From contig NZ_LOHZ01000015.1 of NCBI RefSeq assembly GCF_001601575.1, forward strand, positions 148,971-212,970: DNA of 64,000 nucleotides. The letters run 5' to 3'. Source of the DNA: Thermovenabulum gondwanense (GTDB lineage Bacteria; Bacillota; Thermosediminibacteria; Thermosediminibacterales; Thermosediminibacteraceae). Positions 24,352-33,152 of this stretch are shown piece by piece. Position 1 is the first letter of the stretch; each line of letters starts with the position of its first letter. The notes beneath the pieces are model-generated. The model was not told the origin of the DNA. It worked only from the letters and a program-made list of their open reading frames with translations, and searched no databases. The translations under genes were made by a program, and so were the position numbers.

Positions 24352-25437
24352 TTGGCTTGGAATACAAGGGAATACGAAGCAAAACTTTCAAAAATCAGAG
24401 GTTTTATGATTAGAGAAGAAATTGATGGAATATTGATTACCACCCAGGCGAATTTTATATGGCTCACAGGCGCAAGACCTTATGTTAATAGAATTACTGA
24501 AAAATCATGTGCGGAGCTTTTGATTACCAGGGATTCGGCTTATTTAATAGCAAATAATATTGAAGCCGATAGGCTTATTGAAGAAGAACTTCAAGGAATT
24601 AAAATAGAAAAGATTGAGTATTCATGGTGGGAGAGTTTACAGCCCAAGAAAATTGTCGAGAAATTATTTAAGGGTAAAAAAATATTTACAGATGCAGCAA
24701 TAGATGACAGGTTTGCAAGACTTAGATGGGAGCTTTTGCCTGAGGAATTAGAGAGGTTCTCGGATACTGCAAAAAGTGTTGCCAATATTTTGGAGAAGGT
24801 GGCCTATACAATTAAGCCCGGAGATACCGAAAAGGATATAGAGAGATTAATAAAGGTGGTTGCTTCCGAATACGATGTATATCCAGCGGTTAACCTTGTA
24901 GCCGTTGATGATAGGGCTTTTAAATACCGACACCCCCTTCCTACGGATAAGAAATTAGAAAAATACGCTTTAATCTCAATATCGGGGGAAAAACATGGAC
25001 TTATTGCATCCGCAACAAGATTGGTACATTTTGGTAAAATTACTGAAGAATTAAAAAAAAGGCATGAAGCTGTTATTTTTGTAGATGCTTCTTTTATAGG
25101 AAGGACATTGCCGGGGGTAAAAATAAAAGAGATTTTCAAAAACGGGCAAAAAGCTTATGAAACTGCAGGTTATCCCGAGGAATGGAAAAAACATCATCAG
25201 GGAGGTCTTGCAGGTTATAAATCAAGAGAATTTCGGGCTACTCCGTACAGTGAAGAAATTGTAAAGGAAGGACAGGTTTATGCCTGGAATCCTACTATTA
25301 CGGGAGTTAAATCTGAAGATACAATTATAGTAAAAAATGGAAGACCTGAAATTTTAACGGTTTCGGCTAATTTCCCTACAAAAGAGGTAAACCGTGGAGA
25401 ATTTTTAATTAAAAGACCCGATATCTTAATAAGATGA
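24352..25437 (+). CDS. M24 (creatinase/Xaa-Pro peptidase fold) protein with degenerate metal site
   Basis: The 361-residue protein has an N-terminal creatinase-like domain (residues ~8-135; ILITTQANFIWLTGARPYVN) and a C-terminal pita-bread domain (~140-361). In active M24 peptidases two Asp, one His and two Glu bind two metals. Here the strand that should carry the Asp pair reads LISISGEKHGLIASATR (~207-223), with Ser and Ala in those places; the first Glu region reads AWNPTITG, with Asn; the His (HHQGG, ~281) and last Glu (SEDT, ~322) remain. It is therefore unlikely to be a two-metal peptidase, and may act as a hydrolase without metal or as a binding protein in uronate use. It lies between the TRAP transporter and uronate enzymes, start TTG 24352. 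Confidence 0.78.
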   Translation: MAWNTREYEAKLSKIRGFMIREEIDGILITTQANFIWLTGARPYVNRITEKSCAELLITRDSAYLIANNIEADRLIEEELQGIKIEKIEYSWWESLQPKKIVEKLFKGKKIFTDAAIDDRFARLRWELLPEELERFSDTAKSVANILEKVAYTIKPGDTEKDIERLIKVVASEYDVYPAVNLVAVDDRAFKYRHPLPTDKKLEKYALISISGEKHGLIASATRLVHFGKITEELKKRHEAVIFVDASFIGRTLPGVKIKEIFKNGQKAYETAGYPEEWKKHHQGGLAGYKSREFRATPYSEEIVKEGQVYAWNPTITGVKSEDTIIVKNGRPEILTVSANFPTKEVNRGEFLIKRPDILIR

Positions 25438-25487
25438 TGGAAATTAATAAATATATTAATCTAAATTTTTTAATGGAGGGAGTTTAA

Positions 25488-26294
25488 TTGTCTATTTTTT
25501 TTCCTTCTTCAAAACATGAAGGATACAAAGAAGTGGTCAAAGCAGGTGAGGATACAAAATATGTAGGGTTGGGAATTTTGAATCTGGAAAAAAAAGAAAG
25601 CTATATTGATAAAACCGGCAAGGAAGAAAAGGTTCTGGTAATTTTATCCGGAAAGTGCGATGTAAAGGTGGGAGGACAATTATTTAAAGGTCTGGGAGGA
25701 AGGGAAAACGTTTTTTCAGGTAAAGCCACAGCAGTATATATCCCAATTAACAGCGTTTATGAAATAGAGGAATCCGATGGCAAGAATGCTGAAATTGCTA
25801 TTGTTTCAGCTATTGCTGAAAAGCAGTACCAACCCTTTGTGGTAAAGCCGGAGGATGTAATAGTGAATTTCCGGGGAAATGATGGCTATAAAAGGGAAGT
25901 TCACGATATTATCGTTGAAAAAGCGGAGGGTAGAGTTGATCGCATCTTAGTTGGCGAAACCTTTTCATATCCGGGGCAATGGTCGAGTTATCCATCTCAC
26001 AAGCACGATAAATACGATCCACCTGTGGAAACAGAGATGGAGGAAATCTATTATTTCAAAGTATATCCTAAGGAGGGCTTCGGCGTCCAGGTAATCTATA
26101 ACGATGATTTAACGCTAAGGGAGTCCTTCCTGGTTAAGGATGGGGACACGGTAGTAATAAAGGAAGGTTATCACCCGGTAGCAGCAGCACCGGGATTTAA
26201 AGTTTATTATCTCTGGATAATGGCAGGCCCTTACGGTAGAAAGTTGACTCCCAAAGATGACCCGAAGTTAGTGGGTGCTATGAAAATCAACTAA
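25488..26294 (+). CDS. IolB/KduI-type isomerase (5-deoxy-glucuronate isomerase family)
   Basis: The 268-residue bicupin belongs to the IolB family. The metal-binding motif is visible as SSYPSHKHDKYDPPVETEME (two His plus Glu), with later EGYHPVAAAPGFKVYYLWIM supplying a further His. IolB isomerises 5-deoxy-glucuronate in inositol catabolism, but no iol gene is nearby. Its neighbours reduce tagaturonate and dehydrate altronate, and no UxaC uronate isomerase is present in the window, so this protein may isomerise galacturonate to tagaturonate here; that role is inferred. KduI, from the same superfamily, has been linked to hexuronate isomerisation in E. coli. Start TTG 25488 behind GGAGGGAG. Confidence 0.8.
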   Translation: MSIFFPSSKHEGYKEVVKAGEDTKYVGLGILNLEKKESYIDKTGKEEKVLVILSGKCDVKVGGQLFKGLGGRENVFSGKATAVYIPINSVYEIEESDGKNAEIAIVSAIAEKQYQPFVVKPEDVIVNFRGNDGYKREVHDIIVEKAEGRVDRILVGETFSYPGQWSSYPSHKHDKYDPPVETEMEEIYYFKVYPKEGFGVQVIYNDDLTLRESFLVKDGDTVVIKEGYHPVAAAPGFKVYYLWIMAGPYGRKLTPKDDPKLVGAMKIN

Positions 26295-26316
26295 GTTGTT
26301 TTGGGAGGAATGTAAT

Positions 26317-27855
26317 ATGGTGAAGCTAAACAAAGAATTACTGAAGGGAAATTTCACATTTCCTTCGGATTTAGAGGTTCAGGATTTTCCTGAAGAACTA
26401 CCTGAAAAGGTAATTCAATTCGGAGAGGGCAATTTTTTAAGGGCATTTGTTGATTGGATGTTTCATCAAATGAATAAAGCAAATTTGTTTAACGGTCGGG
26501 TTGTAGTTGTTCAACCAATAGCTGAAGGGCTTGTAGAAAAATTAAATCAACAGGACGGACTTTACACATTAATACTTAGAGGTCTGAAAGATGGAGTGCC
26601 CACAGAGGTAAAGGAAATAATTAGTTCGGTAAGCAGGGGTATTAATCCTTACACTCAATGGGAAGAATTTTTAAGGTGTGCGGAGGACCCCAATATCGAG
26701 TTTGTAATATCCAATACCACCGAAGCGGGAATATATTACGATAAAAACGATAGCCTGGATAAAATGCCTCCTGTGTCTTTCCCGGGAAAACTGGTGGCTT
26801 ATCTATTCCACAGGTATAAACATTTTAGCGGAGATCCAGCAAAAGGGATGGTAATTATACCTTGTGAGCTTATTGATAGAAACGGTGACAATTTAAGAAA
26901 AATTGTTCTACAACTTTCAAAAGATTGGAATTTACCTGGAGATTTTATAAAGTGGGTTGAAGAAAACAATATTTTCTTAAATACTCTGGTAGACCGTGTG
27001 GTAACCGGATATCCAAAGGATGAGGTAACAGAAATTATATCAAAGCTTGGGTACGAAGACGAGCTTTTGGATACCGGAGAATTATTCCACCTCTGGGTGA
27101 TAGAGGGACCCAGAGAGCTTTCTGAAAAACTTCCCTTTACAAAAGTAGGGCTTAACGTTATATGGACCGAAGACATGACGCCTTACAGGACCCGCAAGGT
27201 AAGGATTTTAAACGGTGCCCATACATCTTCGGTTCCGGCAGCCTTCCTTTATGGGCTTGAAACCGTCGGTGAAATGATGGACCATGATGTAATGGGTGAG
27301 TACGTCAGAAATATCATTTACGATGAAATAATACCTTCAATTGACTTAGACAAGAAGATGCTGACAGATTTTGCTGATTCGGTTATAGAGCGATTCCGCA
27401 ATCCATTCATAAAACATTACCTTATCAGCATACTTTTAAATTCTTCTTCCAAATTCAAGACGAGGGTTCTGCCATCCATAATCGAATACTATAGAAGATT
27501 TGGCAAATTACCCGAGAAACTCACCTTTTCTATGGCAGCACTTATTGCTGTGTATAAGGATGGAAGGGTAGAAGGCACATCAATGGTAGCACGCAGGGAA
27601 AAAGGAGAATTTATAATGAAGGATGACCTCCCCGTTCTTCAATTCTTCGAAAACACCTGGAAAAAATTTGACGGGAGCTTAGGATCGGCTATTGAAGTTG
27701 CAAGGGAAGTACTCGGTAATATCGATTTGTGGGGGGAGGATCTTACTAATATGCCCGGTTTTACAGAAAAGGTAGGTAATTACCTTTACCAGATAAGTGC
27801 CGATGGAATAAGGAAAACCGTGCATGGACTGGTAAAGGGGGAAGAAAATAAATGA
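26317..27855 (+). CDS. uxaB: Tagaturonate reductase (altronate oxidoreductase)
   Basis: This 512-residue polyol-specific long-chain dehydrogenase has the UxaB/MtlD N-terminal nucleotide region VIQFGEGNFLRAFVDWMF (near residue 32), ISNTTEAGIYY, the GPRELSEKLPF segment and the catalytic-lysine helix TRKVRILNGAHTSSVPAAF. It reduces D-tagaturonate to D-altronate with NADH. ATG 26317 is chosen, since GGGAGGA precedes it and an in-frame TTG at 26296 does not have a site. It overlaps uxaA by four bases. Confidence 0.93.
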   Translation: MVKLNKELLKGNFTFPSDLEVQDFPEELPEKVIQFGEGNFLRAFVDWMFHQMNKANLFNGRVVVVQPIAEGLVEKLNQQDGLYTLILRGLKDGVPTEVKEIISSVSRGINPYTQWEEFLRCAEDPNIEFVISNTTEAGIYYDKNDSLDKMPPVSFPGKLVAYLFHRYKHFSGDPAKGMVIIPCELIDRNGDNLRKIVLQLSKDWNLPGDFIKWVEENNIFLNTLVDRVVTGYPKDEVTEIISKLGYEDELLDTGELFHLWVIEGPRELSEKLPFTKVGLNVIWTEDMTPYRTRKVRILNGAHTSSVPAAFLYGLETVGEMMDHDVMGEYVRNIIYDEIIPSIDLDKKMLTDFADSVIERFRNPFIKHYLISILLNSSSKFKTRVLPSIIEYYRRFGKLPEKLTFSMAALIAVYKDGRVEGTSMVARREKGEFIMKDDLPVLQFFENTWKKFDGSLGSAIEVAREVLGNIDLWGEDLTNMPGFTEKVGNYLYQISADGIRKTVHGLVKGEENK

Positions 27856-29339
27856 AAATAATAAAAATTCATGAAGAGGATAATATAGCCGTAACGTTGG
27901 AAGATGTAAAAAAGGGGGAGACTCTGACTTCGGGGTCTTCCTCCCTTGTAGCTTTGGAAGATATCGATAAAGGTCATAAGATTGCTTTAAGGGATATAAG
28001 AAAAGACGAGAATATAATAAAATACGGTTTCCCTATTGGTCATGCAATATGCGATATTAAGGCCGGCGAATGGGTGCATACTCATAATTTAAAAACCAAT
28101 CTGGGTGAGATTCTGGAATATGAGTATCATGAAAAAAATATCAAATTTGAACAGCTAAAATGTGATATAACCTTTAAAGGTTACCGCAGAAAAAATGGAA
28201 AAGTGGGAATTAGAAACGAAATATGGATAATACCGACGGTAAGTTGCGTTAACAGGAACGCTGAGCTTATCGCAAAGCGTGCTGCCAGGGAATTCGAAGG
28301 TATTGAAGGTATAGACGGCATTTACGAACTTAAACACCCCTACGGCTGTTCCCAGCTGGGAAGTGACCTTTTTTATACACAAAAAATTCTTGCTGACCTT
28401 GTTAATCATCCCAATGCGGGAGGCGTATTGGTTCTTGGGTTAGGGTGTGAAAATAACAACGTGGAGGAGTTTAAAAAAGTCTTGGGGAATTACGATCAAG
28501 ATAGAGTGAAATTTTTAGTTGCTCAGGAAGTGGAAGATGAAATCGAGGTCGGTGTTGAACTTGTTAAAGAGCTAATTGAATACGCATCGCAATTTAAAAG
28601 AGAAGAATGCCCCCTTTCGGATCTGGTAATAGGTTTAAAATGTGGAGGATCAGATGGATTTTCAGGTATAACTGCAAATCCCCTGGTGGGGGCTTTTTCT
28701 GATAAAATAATAGCCTATGGAGGAAGCGCTATACTCACAGAAGTACCTGAAATGTTCGGTGCAGAAACTATCCTTATGGATAGGGCAAAAAATAAAGAAG
28801 TATTTGAAAAAATAGTAAGCCTTATAAATAATTTCAAAGAGTATTTTATGAGCTACAACCAGCCCATCTATGAAAACCCTTCACCCGGTAATAAAAAAGG
28901 CGGAATAACTACCCTTGAAGAAAAATCCTTAGGATGTACTCAAAAGGGAGGAAAAAGCCCGGTTGTAGATGTCCTGGAATACGGTGATGTAATAAAAGAG
29001 AAGGGGTTAAATTTGTTAAGCGGTCCGGGAAACGATATGGTAGCCTCGACTGTGCTGGCAGCAGCAGGCTGTCAAGTAATACTTTTCACTACAGGACGAG
29101 GAACTCCTCTCGGCACCGTTGTTCCTACGGTAAAAATAGCAACAAATAGTGAGATTTATAAGAAAAAATTAATGTGGATGGACTTTGATGCCGGTAGATT
29201 GCTTTCGGGGGAAACCATGGAAACATTGCAGAGAGAGCTTTTAGAATATGTAATAAAAGTGGCTTCGGGTATGCCTACTAAATCAGAATTAATGGGTTTC
29301 AGGGAAATTGCAATTTTTAAAAACGGTGTAACGCTGTAG
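27852..29339 (+). CDS. uxaA: Altronate dehydratase
   Basis: The 495-residue protein joins an N-terminal SAF domain (residues ~1-95: IHEEDNIAVTLEDVKKGETL) to the GD_AH_C catalytic part (FKGYRRKNGKVGIRNEIWI, KHPYGCSQLGSDL, GLKCGGSDGFSGITANPLVG, LLSGPGNDMVASTVLAAAGC). Conserved Cys and His residues fit iron-dependent dehydration of D-altronate to 2-keto-3-deoxygluconate. It ends REIAIFKNGVTL, a normal UxaA end, so the gene is complete. KDG kinase and aldolase are not in the window. A dehydrogenase remnant begins at its stop codon. Confidence 0.94.
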   Translation: MKIIKIHEEDNIAVTLEDVKKGETLTSGSSSLVALEDIDKGHKIALRDIRKDENIIKYGFPIGHAICDIKAGEWVHTHNLKTNLGEILEYEYHEKNIKFEQLKCDITFKGYRRKNGKVGIRNEIWIIPTVSCVNRNAELIAKRAAREFEGIEGIDGIYELKHPYGCSQLGSDLFYTQKILADLVNHPNAGGVLVLGLGCENNNVEEFKKVLGNYDQDRVKFLVAQEVEDEIEVGVELVKELIEYASQFKREECPLSDLVIGLKCGGSDGFSGITANPLVGAFSDKIIAYGGSAILTEVPEMFGAETILMDRAKNKEVFEKIVSLINNFKEYFMSYNQPIYENPSPGNKKGGITTLEEKSLGCTQKGGKSPVVDVLEYGDVIKEKGLNLLSGPGNDMVASTVLAAAGCQVILFTTGRGTPLGTVVPTVKIATNSEIYKKKLMWMDFDAGRLLSGETMETLQRELLEYVIKVASGMPTKSELMGFREIAIFKNGVTL

Positions 29340-29426
29340 CAGGAGCAGCAATATTCCTGGCTTCCAAGGCCTCAGAATATTAATGGTCATATTTTATGCG
29401 TTGACGGAGGATGGCTCGCAAGATAA
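29336..29426 (+). pseudogene. 3' remnant of a KduD-like short-chain dehydrogenase
   Basis: Reading from 29336 gives VAGAAIFLASKASEY, then after loss of two bases the next frame gives NGHILCVDGGWLAR and a stop at 29424-29426. Together this is the C-terminal end of SDR enzymes, and the VDGGWLAR tail is that of KduD (2-keto-3-deoxygluconate 5-dehydrogenase). No start, Rossmann motif or catalytic YxxxK remains. The stub overlaps the uxaA stop, so a deletion probably removed most of a former uronate-pathway gene, followed by a frameshift. Confidence 0.75.
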
Positions 29427-29454
29427 AATCAGGAATTAAAATAAAAATTTGCTA

Positions 29455-29483
29455 TTGCCTAAATACCAATTTTAAATTATAAT
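29455..29483 (+). promoter_or_regulatory. Promoter of the tRNA-Lys/tRNA-Leu pair
   Basis: TTGCCT (29455-29460), 17 bases and TATAAT (29478-29483), 29 bases before tRNA-Lys. Confidence 0.75.
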
Positions 29484-29512
29484 TATATAGCGTGTAGAAT
29501 TAGATTTCTTCT

Positions 29513-29588
29513 GGGCCATTAGCTCAGGCGGTAGAGCACCTGACTTTTAATCAGGGTGTCGGAGGTTCGAGTCCTCCATGGCTCACCA
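29513..29588 (+). tRNA. tRNA-Lys (anticodon TTT)
   Basis: Acceptor GGGCCAT/ATGGCTC with one G-T pair, anticodon stem CCTGA/TCAGG with loop CTTTTAA, and encoded CCA. Confidence 0.95.
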
Positions 29589-29589
29589 T

Positions 29590-29673
29590 GCGGGCGTGGC
29601 GGAACTGGCAGACGCGCTAGACTTAGGATCTAGTGGTAACCCCGTGGAGGTTCAAATCCTCTCGCCCGCACCA
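29590..29673 (+). tRNA. tRNA-Leu (anticodon TAG)
   Basis: Class II tRNA of 84 bases with a long variable arm (TGGTAACCCCGT). Acceptor GCGGGCG/CGCCCGC; anticodon loop CTTAGGA; CCA encoded. It begins one base after the CCA of tRNA-Lys. Confidence 0.95.
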
Positions 29674-29688
29674 TAACAGGAATGAGAA

Positions 29689-29716
29689 ACCTCGGTATAA
29701 TGCCGAGGTATTTGTT
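29689..29716 (+). terminator. Terminator of the tRNA-Lys/Leu unit
   Basis: The stem ACCTCGG/CCGAGGT with loop TATAATG is followed by ATTTGTTTATTATTTTT. Confidence 0.85.
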
Positions 29717-29734
29717 TATTATTTTTGTATTTTA

Positions 29735-29763
29735 TAGATTGTAAATTTTATTTATGTTATAAT
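29735..29763 (+). promoter_or_regulatory. Candidate promoter of tig
   Basis: A weak -35 TAGATT, 17 bases and a perfect TATAAT (29758-29763) lie 42 bases before the trigger factor start. Confidence 0.55.
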
Positions 29764-29805
29764 AAAAAAGCAATAACGGAAGTGGAAAGAGTGAGGAGGA
29801 GCATA

Positions 29806-31137
29806 ATGAAAGTAAATTTGGAAAAAATAGAAAATAATGTCGCTACCCTAAAAATTGAGGTAAACGAGGAAGAATTTGAAAAGGCTCTCGAAAAATCTTT
29901 CAAGAAGAATGCTAAAAGATTTAATGTGCCCGGTTTCAGACGCGGAAAGGCACCAAGAAGTATTGTAGAAAGGTATTATGGCCCGGAAGTACTATATGAG
30001 GATGCAGCTGAATTCGCATTGTCGGAAGCATATAAAATTGGAATAGAAGAAAATAAATTGGAACCCATTGATCATCCCGATTTTCAAATTGAGCAAATTG
30101 AAAAAAATAAACCCTTAATTGCAACTGCAAAAGTAACATTGAAGCCTGATGTAGAAATAGATGGGTATAAAGAAATAGAAGCAGAAAAAATTGTATATAA
30201 TGTTAAAGAAGAAGATGTGGAAAGAGAATTGAAAGAGTTACAGGAGAAAAATGCGCGTTTCATTAATGTGGAAAGACCTCTTAAAGAGGGCGATTTGGCG
30301 GTTATAGATTTTGAGGGCTTCATCAATGGGGAACCTTTTGAGGGCGGTAATGCCCAGAATTATCCACTTACTATTGGTTCGAGAACTTTCATCCCGGGTT
30401 TTGAGGATAAGCTCATAGGTATGATGCCTCAGGAAACAAGGGAAATTACCGTTACCTTCCCCGAAAATTATCACAGGGAAGATTTAAAAGGTAAAGAAGC
30501 TACTTTTAAGGTTACTTTAAAGGAAATAAAGGAAAAAGAATTAATGCCTCTCGATGATGAATTTGCAAAAGATGTAAGTGAATTTGAAACTCTCGAGGAA
30601 TTAAAAAAAGATTTAAAGAATAAACTGGAAGAGAGAGCAAAGGAATTTGAAGAGAGCTCTCTGAAGGGCTCTATTTTAAAGAAGCTTTTGGAAAAAGCTA
30701 AGGTGGAAATTCCCCAGGTGATGATTGAAAGAGAAATAGAAAGGCTGATTTATGATTTCGCCGTTAGTTTGAGGCTTCGCGGTATTGATTTAAAGGATTA
30801 CCTTGAAGCGGTGAAACTTACGCCGGAAGAGTTTAAAAATAAATTCCAGGATAGGGCTATTGAAAATATAAAAACATCATTAGTTCTGGAAAAAATAGCA
30901 AAACTTGAGAATATTTCCGTTTCCGAAGAAGAACTGGATCAGGAGTTGCAAAAATACGCGGAAAAAGCTAACAAATCCTTAGCTGAGTATAAAAAAACTC
31001 TAAAAGAGGAAAACATAGAATATATTAAAGATAGGATATTAACCGATAAAATTTTTAAATTCTTAATCGACAACGCAAAAGTAACAGAAAAAATAGCCGA
31101 TAGTATATATAAAGAGGGAGAAGAAAAAACTGAATAA
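29806..31137 (+). CDS. tig: Trigger factor (ribosome-associated chaperone and prolyl isomerase)
   Basis: At 443 residues it has normal Tig length. The N-terminal ribosome-binding domain contains the signature [13 protein letters not shown] (residues ~38-50), the FKBP-type PPIase domain spans ~150-240 ([20 protein letters not shown]), and the C-terminal helical arm runs to the acidic end. It binds nascent chains at the ribosome exit. The start ATG 29806 follows GAGGAGG; an upstream in-frame start at 29725 lies before the promoter and is rejected. It heads the classical tig-clpP-clpX-lonB order. Confidence 0.97.
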   Translation: MKVNLEKIENNVATLKIEVNEEEFEKALEKSFKKNAKRFNVPGFRRGKAPRSIVERYYGPEVLYEDAAEFALSEAYKIGIEENKLEPIDHPDFQIEQIEKNKPLIATAKVTLKPDVEIDGYKEIEAEKIVYNVKEEDVERELKELQEKNARFINVERPLKEGDLAVIDFEGFINGEPFEGGNAQNYPLTIGSRTFIPGFEDKLIGMMPQETREITVTFPENYHREDLKGKEATFKVTLKEIKEKELMPLDDEFAKDVSEFETLEELKKDLKNKLEERAKEFEESSLKGSILKKLLEKAKVEIPQVMIEREIERLIYDFAVSLRLRGIDLKDYLEAVKLTPEEFKNKFQDRAIENIKTSLVLEKIAKLENISVSEEELDQELQKYAEKANKSLAEYKKTLKEENIEYIKDRILTDKIFKFLIDNAKVTEKIADSIYKEGEEKTE

Positions 31138-31166
31138 AAAATTTAAAATTAAAGGGAGGCAATATT

Positions 31167-31757
31167 ATGAGCCTTGTTCCGATTGTAGTGGAACAAACCA
31201 ATAGAGGGGAAAGGGCTTACGATATATATTCAAGGCTTTTAAAAGAAAGAATAGTTTTTATCGGAACTCCAATAGACGATACCGTGGCAAGCCTTGTGAT
31301 AGCTCAACTTCTCTATCTTGAATCGGAAGACCCCGATAAGGATATCTATCTATATATTAATTCTCCCGGTGGTTCTGTAACAGCCGGACTTGCTATTTAC
31401 GACACCATGCAGTACATTAAGCCCGATGTATGCACCATGTGCATGGGACTTGCAGCAAGTATGGGAGCGGTGCTTCTGGCTGCTGGTGCTCCCAAAAAGA
31501 GGTTTGCCCTTCCTAACTCAAGAATAATGATTCACCAGCCCTGGGGCGGAGTTCAGGGTAGGGCCATTGATATTGAAACTCATGCAAAAGAAATATTGCA
31601 TTTAAGAGGTATTTTAAATGAGATTTTAGCAAAACATACCAATCAGCCCATCGAAAAAATTGAAAGAGATACCGACAAAGATTATTTTATGTCAGCTCAG
31701 GAGGCGAAAGAATACGGGCTTATAGACGAAGTAATATTTAAAAGGGTTAAAAGCTAA
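31167..31757 (+). CDS. clpP: ATP-dependent Clp protease proteolytic subunit
   Basis: The 196-residue serine peptidase has catalytic Ser98 in [14 protein letters not shown], His123 in [10 protein letters not shown] and the Asp around residue 172. The hydrophobic handle [20 protein letters not shown] is intact. Fourteen subunits form the chamber that degrades substrates unfolded by ClpX, encoded 17 bases downstream. The ribosome site is AAAGGGAGGC. Confidence 0.97.
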   Translation: MSLVPIVVEQTNRGERAYDIYSRLLKERIVFIGTPIDDTVASLVIAQLLYLESEDPDKDIYLYINSPGGSVTAGLAIYDTMQYIKPDVCTMCMGLAASMGAVLLAAGAPKKRFALPNSRIMIHQPWGGVQGRAIDIETHAKEILHLRGILNEILAKHTNQPIEKIERDTDKDYFMSAQEAKEYGLIDEVIFKRVKS

Positions 31758-31774
31758 CGTGACGAGGTGATAAA

Positions 31775-33040
31775 ATGTTTAAATTTAACGACGAAAAGGG
31801 GCAGCTAAAATGCTCTTTTTGCGGTAAGACCCAGGACCAGGTAAAAAAGCTGGTAGCTGGCCCCGGCGTGTATATTTGCGATGAATGCATCGAACTATGC
31901 AACGAAATAATAGAAGAAGAATTCAGCGATGATAATAAAATGGACTTTACCGATATACCAAAGCCCAATCAAATAAAAGAGATTTTGGATCAGTATGTCA
32001 TAGGCCAGGAAAAAGCCAAAAGGATATTATCCGTTGCAGTATACAATCATTATAAGAGAATAAATTCCAATGTAAAGTTAGATGACGTGGAACTTCAAAA
32101 AAGTAATATAATTATGCTTGGCCCAACAGGAAGCGGTAAAACTTTACTTGCACAGACCCTTGCAAAGATTTTGAATGTGCCTTTTGCCATTGCCGATGCC
32201 ACATCCCTTACCGAAGCTGGTTACGTTGGGGAAGACGTGGAAAATATTTTATTGAAACTCATTCAGGCTGCCGATTACGATATAGAAAGAGCAGAAAAAG
32301 GTATAGTGTATATAGATGAAATAGATAAAATAGCACGAAAATCTGAAAATCCTTCAATTACGAGGGATGTTTCGGGTGAAGGGGTACAGCAAGCTTTACT
32401 AAAAATCCTGGAAGGGACCATAGCAAGCGTTCCTCCGCAAGGAGGACGAAAACACCCTCATCAGGAATTCATTCAAATAGATACTACCAATATACTTTTC
32501 ATATGCGGCGGTGCTTTTGAGGGTATAGAAAAAATCATCGCCAACAGATTGGGGAAAAAAGGGATAGGTTTTGGTGCGGATATAAGAAGTAGAGAAGATA
32601 AAAATGGGGGAGAGATTTTAAGCCATATTATGCCGGAAGACCTTCTTAAGTTCGGAATGATTCCGGAATTTGTGGGTAGGGTACCAATCATCGTTACCTT
32701 AGATGCCTTAGATGAGCAAGCTTTGATTAGAATATTAAAGGAACCAAAAAACGCTCTGGTAAAGCAGTATCAAAAATTATTTGAAATGGATAATGTTCAA
32801 TTAGAGTTTACCGATGAAGCCCTCGGTTTGATAGCCCAGGAAGCTTTAAAGCGAAAAACCGGTGCAAGGGGCTTAAGGGCAATTATGGAAGAAATTATGA
32901 TGGATGTAATGTATGAGATACCATCCCGACAGGATATATCCAAATGTGTTGTAACAAAGGAAGTCGTATTAAAAAAGGAGCCTCCAATTCTTGTAACATC
33001 TGAAAGAAAAAAAGGAAAGAAAAAGGAAGTAACGGCATAA
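31775..33040 (+). CDS. clpX: Clp protease ATP-binding subunit ClpX
   Basis: This 421-residue AAA+ unfoldase has an N-terminal zinc domain ([10 protein letters not shown] and CDECIELC), Walker [17 protein letters not shown], the [14 protein letters not shown] pore region, Walker [14 protein letters not shown] and the IGF-type ClpP loop (KKGIGFGAD). The C-terminal small domain ends in [15 protein letters not shown]. It recognises tagged or specific substrates for ClpP. A terminator follows. Confidence 0.97.
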   Translation: MFKFNDEKGQLKCSFCGKTQDQVKKLVAGPGVYICDECIELCNEIIEEEFSDDNKMDFTDIPKPNQIKEILDQYVIGQEKAKRILSVAVYNHYKRINSNVKLDDVELQKSNIIMLGPTGSGKTLLAQTLAKILNVPFAIADATSLTEAGYVGEDVENILLKLIQAADYDIERAEKGIVYIDEIDKIARKSENPSITRDVSGEGVQQALLKILEGTIASVPPQGGRKHPHQEFIQIDTTNILFICGGAFEGIEKIIANRLGKKGIGFGADIRSREDKNGGEILSHIMPEDLLKFGMIPEFVGRVPIIVTLDALDEQALIRILKEPKNALVKQYQKLFEMDNVQLEFTDEALGLIAQEALKRKTGARGLRAIMEEIMMDVMYEIPSRQDISKCVVTKEVVLKKEPPILVTSERKKGKKKEVTA

Positions 33041-33069
33041 ACGCAAGCTTAAAAGCTTGCGTTTTTTCT
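33040..33069 (+). terminator. Terminator after clpX
   Basis: The stem AACGCAAGCTT/AAGCTTGCGTT is followed by TTTTCTTT. It separates clpX from lonB, although some readthrough is likely. Confidence 0.85.
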
Positions 33070-33152
33070 TTAAGAAATCCTTTCCAGGATAAATTTATTT
33101 TTATTTGCTAATAATATTAAAAGCCGGATTCTGGAAAGGGAGGTGAGGTTTT

